DNA from: Rhodothermales bacterium | GTDB taxonomy: Bacteria > Bacteroidota > Rhodothermia > Rhodothermales > Bin80 | DNA length: 46,509 nucleotides | Assembly: GCA_022821875.1 (NCBI GenBank) | Contig: JAJECV010000103.1 | Location: 1-46,509, forward strand | Direction of reading: 5' to 3' | In this document: positions 40,693 through 46,509 of the stretch, one piece after another | Numbering within the stretch: the stretch's first letter is position 1 | Layout of the letters: every line of letters begins with the position of its first letter | Notes under the pieces: generated by a model | What the model saw: only the letters and a program-made list of their open reading frames with translations | Told to the model about the DNA's origin: nothing | Databases searched by the model: none | Made by a program: the position numbers and the translations under genes

Positions 40693-42892
40693 ATCATCGC
40701 AGGGATTCAGCAGGCTTGCCCGACCTGTGCAGCAGTGGATATGGAATCAGAGATGGAAGACACTTTACGAAATTCAGGAACGGGCAATCCACACGCTCCT
40801 GGACAGCGACCGTGATGTGATTATCGCCGCGGCAACCGCAAGAGGAAAGACCGAGGCCGCTTTCTTTCCACTCATTTCCTCGGTACTTGAGCAATCAAGT
40901 CATTCCGGGTTTGATCTGGTCTACCTCAGTCCCCTGAAGGCACTCATCAATGACCAGTTCGGGCGGTTACAGGACCTCTGCCAGAAAACCGGGTTGCCCG
41001 TTTATCCCTGGCATGGAGATATCTCCCTGAGCACCAAGAAGCGGGCCAGAGAAAAGCCAGACGGTATTCTGCTGATCACACCTGAATCCCTGGAGGCCCT
41101 GTTCGTGCGCCGGGGCCTTGACGCAGCCAGACTGTTCCAGGGTGTACAGGCCGTTGTTGTGGACGAGTTACATGCATTTTTAGATAATGAACGGGGAATC
41201 CATGTACGCTCTCTGCTCACACGCATGGAACTGTCCGTTGGCCATCGGATCCGTAGAGTGGGGCTGTCTGCCACATTGAGCGAGATGAAACTGGTTCGAA
41301 AAATCCTCCGCCCCGAGAATCCTGAGAGAGTAGAAATCGTGGAGGATACATCTTCAAATTTTTGGCTGAAGGCACAGATTCGCGGCTATCTCAGGCAGGA
41401 AAGTTTGTCCGAAAAGGATCAACGGGACGACATGGCTGCACAGACGGCTGTGGCGCAGCATCTCTTCCGTAAACTGCGCGGCACACGAAATCTGATTTTT
41501 GCAGGGTCACGCCAGAATGTTGAATCTTATGCAGACACCTTACGCATACTTTCAGAAAAAGAGCACCTGCCGCTTGAATTTTTTCCGCACCATGCAAACC
41601 TTTCCCGGGAGCACCGAATGGATCTGGAAGAGCGCCTGCGAACCCATCCGGCAACCACTGCCGTCTGCACATCCACACTTGAACTAGGGATTGATATTGG
41701 CGAGATTGCGTGTGTGGCACAGATTGGCCCGCCTTTTTCTGTATCCTCGCTCCGGCAGCGGCTCGGCAGATCCGGACGACGCGCAGGTGCAGCCGCCGTT
41801 CTGCGGATGTACCAGATTGAACTTCAGGCCGGTACAAAATCCCATCCGCTTGACGGCCTGTACCTGGGCCTCATCCGGTCCATTGCCATGATCGAACTCC
41901 TGCGTCAGCGCTGGTGTGAGCCTCCCCTGCCCCAGGCACTTCATCTCTCAACGCTCACGCACCAGATCCTTTCCGTGATTGCAGAGCATGGAGGCCGAAG
42001 TGCGGCCCGAATCTACCAGACGCTCTGTGAGCGGGGACCCTTCCAATCCGTCACGCGCACCCTCTTTGCACACCTTCTGAGACAACTCGGATCTTCGGAG
42101 GTGGCGCTCATTGAGCAGGCCCCCGATGGAACCCTTCTCCTTGGCCCGAAAGGGGAACGGCTCGTTGAACATTACAGTTTCTATGCGGTGTTTCAGACTC
42201 CGAAGGAATACCGGATCATTACCGAAAACAAAGAACTGGGAACCCTGCCGATTACGATGGTCGTGGTGCCCGACATGACGATCATTTTCTCCGGCCGCAG
42301 ATGGCGAATCCTTGAGGTTCGTGACAAAGAAAAGGTCATCAGGGTGTCCGAGGACCGGGTGGGCACACCGCCTAATTTTCCAGGAGCCGGCGGGCTGATT
42401 CATGACCGTGTCGTTGCCGAGATGCAGAAGGTGCTCACCACGACGGGCATCCCGGATTACCTGAATGAAACTGCCGCAGAACTCCTTGAACATGCCCGTT
42501 CGCATCTTCAAACGCTCGGGCTCCCTTCGAATTCTCTTCAGGAGACCGGCAAACACCATGCGCTGATTGCCACATGGACGGGCACCGTTAAAACCTCCAC
42601 GCTTGCACTTATGCTTACTTCCAGAGGATACAAGGTCACCGCTTTTGACGGATTCCTTGATGTGGAATGGAACCGGACCCTGCCTCCGGTTACGATTGCA
42701 CTGGCCGAGATTGCCGGCATGGATTCCATCTCTCCTGAATCTGCAATCTCGGAGAACTCAAATCTTGGCACCGAAAAATTTCACCCCTATCTCAGCACCG
42801 GCCTGCTCATTGAGGATGTGGCCAGCAGCAGACTTGACTTTGGCACTCTTCCCGCATTGGCTCGCAGATTAATCCATTCAGACGGCAGTTGA
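40664..42892 (+). CDS. BrxHI/Lhr-like DEAD/DEAH-box helicase
   Basis: This is a 742-residue superfamily 2 helicase. The ATG at 40664 lies inside the ATPase gene in another frame. Motifs: EIQERAI (Q-type, 36-42), Walker A AATARGKTEA (56-65), DELH (167-170, Lhr-like), SAT (202-204), STLELGIDIGE (337-347) and QRLGRSGRR (365-373). After the RecA cores comes an Lhr-type winged-helix and C-terminal region (GPKGERLVEHYSFYAVFQTP, then FSGRRWRILEV), where nucleic-acid-binding domains sit. It would translocate on single-stranded DNA or RNA. Together with the ATPase this is the BrxD-BrxHI pair of BREX 2/3, but no PglZ, PglX or BrxL gene follows. Downstream is a convergent glycosyltransferase. Confidence 0.9.
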   Translation: MMNSPASNSESSQGFSRLARPVQQWIWNQRWKTLYEIQERAIHTLLDSDRDVIIAAATARGKTEAAFFPLISSVLEQSSHSGFDLVYLSPLKALINDQFGRLQDLCQKTGLPVYPWHGDISLSTKKRAREKPDGILLITPESLEALFVRRGLDAARLFQGVQAVVVDELHAFLDNERGIHVRSLLTRMELSVGHRIRRVGLSATLSEMKLVRKILRPENPERVEIVEDTSSNFWLKAQIRGYLRQESLSEKDQRDDMAAQTAVAQHLFRKLRGTRNLIFAGSRQNVESYADTLRILSEKEHLPLEFFPHHANLSREHRMDLEERLRTHPATTAVCTSTLELGIDIGEIACVAQIGPPFSVSSLRQRLGRSGRRAGAAAVLRMYQIELQAGTKSHPLDGLYLGLIRSIAMIELLRQRWCEPPLPQALHLSTLTHQILSVIAEHGGRSAARIYQTLCERGPFQSVTRTLFAHLLRQLGSSEVALIEQAPDGTLLLGPKGERLVEHYSFYAVFQTPKEYRIITENKELGTLPITMVVVPDMTIIFSGRRWRILEVRDKEKVIRVSEDRVGTPPNFPGAGGLIHDRVVAEMQKVLTTTGIPDYLNETAAELLEHARSHLQTLGLPSNSLQETGKHHALIATWTGTVKTSTLALMLTSRGYKVTAFDGFLDVEWNRTLPPVTIALAEIAGMDSISPESAISENSNLGTEKFHPYLSTGLLIEDVASSRLDFGTLPALARRLIHSDGS

Positions 42893-42959
42893 CGGAAAGG
42901 ATTCTGTAAGGTTCTGCTGTTTTGGGAATGCGGTTCATCGATCAGCGTAGACAACAGAA

Positions 42960-44981
42960 CTACCCATCCTCCGTAAGCAGACGCTCATACAGTGCGGCCG
43001 TCTGGTCCCCTATCACCTTCCAACTGAAGTTCGCCTCCACCCGTGCACGCCCCTTACGTCCCATTGCCCGGCTCCGCTCAGGATCCCGCATCAACACATT
43101 GATACGGTCTGCCAGTCGCTCGGCAAACCCATCCCCCTCAACCTCCACCAAAAGCCCTGTTTCTCCGTCTACCACAACCATCGGGATCCCTCCCACATTG
43201 GAGGCGACTACGGCGGTTTGACAGGCCATCGCTTCCAGATTGATGATCCCAAACGGCTCATACACCGAGGGGCACACAAAGACCTGAGCATGGGAATAGA
43301 GTCTGATCAGGTCGGCAGGAGGCATCATTTCCTGGATCCAGACTACATGGTGACTGTCCTTCTCTTTGAGTCTGGCGACCTCCTGGAGCATTTCCGCTTC
43401 AATTTCCGGCGTATCCGGAGCGCCGGCCGCCAGAACCATCTGGATCCCCGGATCAAGGTGTGCAATCGCGTGCAGCAGATGAATGATTCCTTTTTGACGC
43501 GTGATTCTCCCCACAAACAGAACATAGGGGAGTTCGGGATTGACCCCATAGCTGCGCAGGACAGACTCATCAAAGGTCGGCTGATATTCTTCCAGATCAA
43601 TTCCATTGGGGATCACATGAACGCGCTCCCGGCGGATCCCGTAGAGTGAAATCACATCTTCCTTCATTTGAGGGGACACTGCGATCACGGCATCCGCTTC
43701 CTGATATGCAGTTTTTTCAACCCAGGAGCTTACCTGATATGCATGTCCCAGCTGTTCCGCTTTCCATGGCCGGTGCGGTTCCAGACTGTGCGTGGTCAGC
43801 ACCAGTTTCCCTCCGGTCAGCTGTTTCACCAGGATCCCGGCCCAGTGAGAGTACCAGGTATGGCAATGAATGATCTGGGTACTGTCCGCGGCAGCGGCCA
43901 TCACCAGATTGCGGTACAGTGTACCGAAAAGTTTATTGAACCGGGGATTACTTCCCTGAGGTGCGCCTGTATCGGTCACTCCCTTCACACTAAGCGCATC
44001 GGAGCTCCGCCTCTGCCTCCCGAATGCATACACCTGTACCCGATGATGCTCCGCCAATGCCCGGGTAAGATACTTCACGTGGACCCCCGCACCCCCGTAA
44101 ATATTCGGTGGAAATTCATTTGTCAAGACCGTTATTTTCATTTTGCCGGTCACGACCCGGTCCAGAAGCTGTTCTGCCTCTGCAATTGACTCACGCAGGC
44201 GAACAAGCCTGGAAGATTCAGGCGAAACATCGGCAATGAGTGCACAGGTGGTCTGACATTTCCTGATCCGGTTCGTACTCTCCTTCAGAAAACTTTCCAC
44301 CATCTCCGGGTTTCCTGCATAGCTGCCTGCGTCACTCATTGACTGACGGGCACGCTCGAAGGATCGTTTCAGGTAGGCACGCTGGCGCCAGCCCGTCAAA
44401 TCAAAGTGCCTTGATGCCTGAATCGCCAGTTCCACAGATCGAACCACCGCATCATAAAGCCGTCTCACATCTGAGGGGGGCCCCTTTACGTTCCTTCCCC
44501 GACCTGCGGAAGGTCTGTCCGCAGGTGGGATCAGTCGCTTCAACCCCTGCCGGACCACGATGGGATTGAGTTCCAGTATGAGCGCGTCAGACATCCTTGC
44601 CAGATTTTGCTGTACGACCTGCTTATTGTAGATGAAGGAATACTCATTTCCCGTTCCATGCTGCAGCATCTGACGTAACTGGAGATACGAATTTGCCAAT
44701 GCTACCAGCCGGCTATTCTTACAATTGAGGGTGTTTTTTATGACCAGCAGAACGAACATGCGCCAGTAGTTCATACCGGTGCGCCCTGTATCCTGCCGAG
44801 CCAACTCCGCCATATGCTTCTTGATCACCGACAAGATCTGCTCCCGCACGGAGGCGGTCGAACCGATCTTCTGCAAAATACGCAGCGTACGGTCTATTTT
44901 ATCCGGGGATTTGGGGTTGATCTGAATATCTTCAATCGGGATGATGTCCAGAGTTGGATTTCGGCTGATTTTCTCACGCAT
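42960..44981 (-). CDS. Glycogen-synthase-like GT4 fused in frame to an ISNCY-type transposase N-terminus
   Basis: This is an uninterrupted 673-codon frame with two unrelated parts. Residues 281-673 are a GT4 glycosyltransferase like Corynebacterium-type glycogen synthase: MKITVLTNEFPPNIYGGAGV, HCHTWYSHWAG, TTHSLEPHRPWK, IPNGIDLEEY, FVGRITRQKG and the nucleotide-sugar site PSVYEPFGIINLEAMAC. Residues 1-279 match the N-terminal half of an ISNCY-family transposase: MREKISRNPTLDIIPI, DTGRTGMNYWRMFVLLVIKN, NSRLVALANSYLQLRQMLQH and DVRRLYDAVVRSVELAI, where the usual DSFVVETxVHxPTD block is deleted. The transposase part stops exactly one codon before the natural ATG of the glycosyltransferase (44139-44141). 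Either a real chimera or two adjoining frames with internal initiation at 44141; the enzyme probably works from its own start. Confidence 0.75.
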   Translation of the reverse strand: MREKISRNPTLDIIPIEDIQINPKSPDKIDRTLRILQKIGSTASVREQILSVIKKHMAELARQDTGRTGMNYWRMFVLLVIKNTLNCKNSRLVALANSYLQLRQMLQHGTGNEYSFIYNKQVVQQNLARMSDALILELNPIVVRQGLKRLIPPADRPSAGRGRNVKGPPSDVRRLYDAVVRSVELAIQASRHFDLTGWRQRAYLKRSFERARQSMSDAGSYAGNPEMVESFLKESTNRIRKCQTTCALIADVSPESSRLVRLRESIAEAEQLLDRVVTGKMKITVLTNEFPPNIYGGAGVHVKYLTRALAEHHRVQVYAFGRQRRSSDALSVKGVTDTGAPQGSNPRFNKLFGTLYRNLVMAAAADSTQIIHCHTWYSHWAGILVKQLTGGKLVLTTHSLEPHRPWKAEQLGHAYQVSSWVEKTAYQEADAVIAVSPQMKEDVISLYGIRRERVHVIPNGIDLEEYQPTFDESVLRSYGVNPELPYVLFVGRITRQKGIIHLLHAIAHLDPGIQMVLAAGAPDTPEIEAEMLQEVARLKEKDSHHVVWIQEMMPPADLIRLYSHAQVFVCPSVYEPFGIINLEAMACQTAVVASNVGGIPMVVVDGETGLLVEVEGDGFAERLADRINVLMRDPERSRAMGRKGRARVEANFSWKVIGDQTAALYERLLTEDG

Positions 44982-45282
44982 GGGGATTAGAATTTTGGTG
45001 ATGATGACAGAAGAGCGGTACGCTCATCAATAATACTGCGCTTTACTCAAATTTGGGGAATTCTATCTGTAGATAATCACGGGCAGATACCGGGACCAGA
45101 TCTGGAATGGCAGATATTTTCATGAACTGCGCATTCGCTTTATTCCCCTACAGGACGGATGCAGCGGCTGTACTAGCACTGTCCTGATCATATCTGGCGA
45201 AGGTGCCCGACATACCATACTCTCTTCCAGTTACGGCATAGAGGGCTGACAGAGGACACGTTCTCAGCATACTGATCAGTTT
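44982..45282. other. Intergenic, nothing recognised
   Basis: This 301-bp gap between the fusion gene and the decayed ATPase holds no supported frame, hairpin or RNA gene. It would contain the transposase-derived leader of the fusion gene. Confidence 0.4.
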
Positions 45283-46060
45283 TGGGACTGAAACCGGACG
45301 AAATCCTGTAGGGTTGCCTCTGCAATAACATCAATCCAGGGATCCGTGTCCCCTTTCGCCCTGCCATCTTTCTCGATCCAGTCCCGAAGGACCGCCCGTG
45401 TAACCTCTTTCTTTAGCATCCCCAGGTTGATCTTGCAATCAGGATCAAATCTTGAGATCTCCAGCCGCTTGAAGGCTTGTGCGGTTGCGCCCAGACCGGC
45501 CGCCAGCAGGATCACTGGACGATTTTCAATTTTGCCGTTATGGATCGCATTGAGGAATTTCGTGGCATTTGTAAAATATTGATGTGACGGGGGAGGGATA
45601 GTCGTCATCAGTCTTTGCGCCTCGTCCATCAGGAGCAGCAGCGGCTCCCGCCCCGCCTTGAGGATATCCAGAGATCCAGGCAAATGATTCTCAGACGTAG
45701 ATGTCCCATGTAGAAACTGGAGATTTCCCCCTTCGTCACTTCCTGACGCTTGGGGGGAAGAGGAAGTCTCAGCGCACTGCTTAACTCCGCTGGATTATAC
45801 AGCCCGTCCGGGTCAATCTCGGCGATCTGCCAACGCCGTGCCCGTGCCAGCCGTGCACATTCAGTAAGCAGGGCGGTCTTTCCCGCTCCGGGAGCCGCCT
45901 GGATCATGACGGTGGTCCTTGCCTTCGCCTGGACCGCCCGATCCATGAGTCTCTTGAAGTTGCCAAGTATCTTCTCTCTTCCATGGAAATACTTTGCCTC
46001 CCCGGGCTCCAGCGTGGCGGTTGGTAGGCTGAATGGGGGAAACCTTTGAAATTCACGCAT
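45283..46060 (-). pseudogene. Decayed paralogue of the 14.5 kb AAA ATPase
   Basis: The minus strand starts at the ATG at 46058-46060 (MREFQRFPPFSLPTATLEPG), followed by EAKYFHGREKILGNF and Walker A APGAGKTALLTECARLA, matching the 14.5 kb gene (ARYFHGRDDVLKKF, APGAGKTALLTECARIA). Near 45640-45700 the frame shifts, and the next frame continues DILKAGREPLLLLMDEAQRL, then ILLAAGLGATAQAFKRL and VLRDWIEKDGRAKGDTDPWI before stopping early at 45.28 kb. About 100 C-terminal residues (the ETYGWPQHIM part onward) and the stretch before the Walker B are lost. So the family has one intact and one dead copy here. Confidence 0.75.
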
Positions 46061-46509
46061 CGCACCAAGGTTTATGTGAGCAGCATGGGAAATTATTCCA
46101 GACGCTGCTATTTGTTCTGTGGTCCGGTAGAAAAAGGGTTCAACCCGCAAAACCCCGATTCTTTGGACTGTCCGTGCCCATTTCTACACTTCCCCCGCTA
46201 TCTCCTAACCCCTCCGCGCCCAGCATGCACGCCAGACACATACATTTGCAAAAAGTATGCCCCCGCTCGCGCGCAATGCACTCGCTGTGGAGCGCAGGCC
46301 ACAATCTGACACCGAAGATGAACCACCACCAAAGAGGCTCACTCTGACACAGTATCGGCCGGAATCACCACCTGGGACAAGGAGGATTTGACAAAGAATC
46401 TAAAGATTGTCTATTTCCAATAAAACCAGAGAGATCAGGCCGAAAAGATGACAAACTTGCGATTAGAATTCTCCTATAGAGAATCAATTGATCAACATCT
46501 CTGCAATAC
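46061..46509. other. Right edge, no confident gene
   Basis: The last 450 bp contain a plus-strand frame with a CxxC-rich tail (KYAPARAQCTRCGAQATI) that could be a fragment of a zinc-ribbon protein such as a transposase, but it has no other support. The final 130 bp are A/T-rich and noncoding as far as I can see. Confidence 0.3.

Noticed and set aside
30083..42892. A complete BREX system
   Set aside because: Only the BrxD-like ATPase and BrxHI-like helicase are present; no PglZ, PglX, BrxA/B/C or BrxL gene is in the locus.
42960..44981. Intact ISNCY element
   Set aside because: Only the N-terminal half of the transposase remains; no C-terminal core, no terminal inverted repeats.
1..46509. 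tRNA or rRNA genes
   Set aside because: No TTCGANNCC-type T-arm with matching acceptor stem, nor any rRNA-like conserved stretch, was found by eye; a tRNAscan-SE run would settle it.

Overview
The window looks like chromosomal DNA from a bacterium of the Bacteroidota/Rhodothermota/Balneolota assemblage. The evidence is indirect. Almost no gene has a GGAGG-type Shine-Dalgarno sequence; starts sit instead behind A/T-rich leaders, as is common in that group. The housekeeping set (single-chain GcvP, CreD, secreted S9 peptidase, sulfatase, ThuA protein, PQQ-type sugar dehydrogenase, GT4 glycogen-synthase-like enzyme) also fits. No rRNA, tRNA or CRISPR array was seen, so this placement is an inference.

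The layout alternates between tidy metabolic blocks and accessory islands full of defence genes and gene relics. (1) 1-1.9 kb: the 5' end of a DUF1156 DNA methylase-like gene running off the left edge, a small coiled-coil membrane protein, and a Panacea-domain protein beside a broken gene. (2) 2.0-11.5 kb: ThuA-like exported protein, formylglycine-type sulfatase lipoprotein, secreted prolyl-oligopeptidase-family peptidase, a RecB-like nuclease/helicase and a PQQ-dependent sugar dehydrogenase. (3) 11.6-22.4 kb: an intact beta-class DNA methyltransferase with a broken restriction-enzyme remnant coupled to it, IS66 debris, an AAA ATPase, an MmeI-like restriction-modification relic, a second methyltransferase relic, four or five copies of a small DUF1640-like coiled-coil/TM gene (two in a tandem duplication of about 0.85 kb), a Cys-rich/membrane-protein pair, and a VapBC45-like toxin-antitoxin pair. 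(4) 22.9-28.4 kb: PspB-like membrane proteins, then rnc-gcvP-creD. (5) 28.4-42.9 kb: a DUF4143 ATPase and, opposite it, the most striking locus. (6) 43-46.5 kb: a glycogen-synthase-like glycosyltransferase fused in frame to the N-terminal half of an ISNCY-type transposase, then a decayed paralogue of the 14.5 kb AAA ATPase.

The standout is 30.08-42.89 kb: four consecutive full-length paralogues (about 700 aa each) with TerB-N, TerB and TerB-C domains, followed by a BrxD-like DUF2791 P-loop ATPase and a BrxHI/Lhr-like DELH helicase whose start overlaps the ATPase end. All six genes face the same way. The paralogues share their ends and TerB cores but differ sharply in one internal segment. The spacers between copies 1-2 and 2-3 are themselves duplicated, and copies 3 and 4 share a nearly identical 3' tail. 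TerB-N/TerB-C proteins linked to DUF2791 ATPases and SF2 helicases have been noted in comparative genomics of Ter/BREX-type systems. The expansion to four diversified sensors with a minimal ATPase-helicase pair, and no PglZ, PglX or BrxL, looks like an under-described anti-phage or DNA-processing system.
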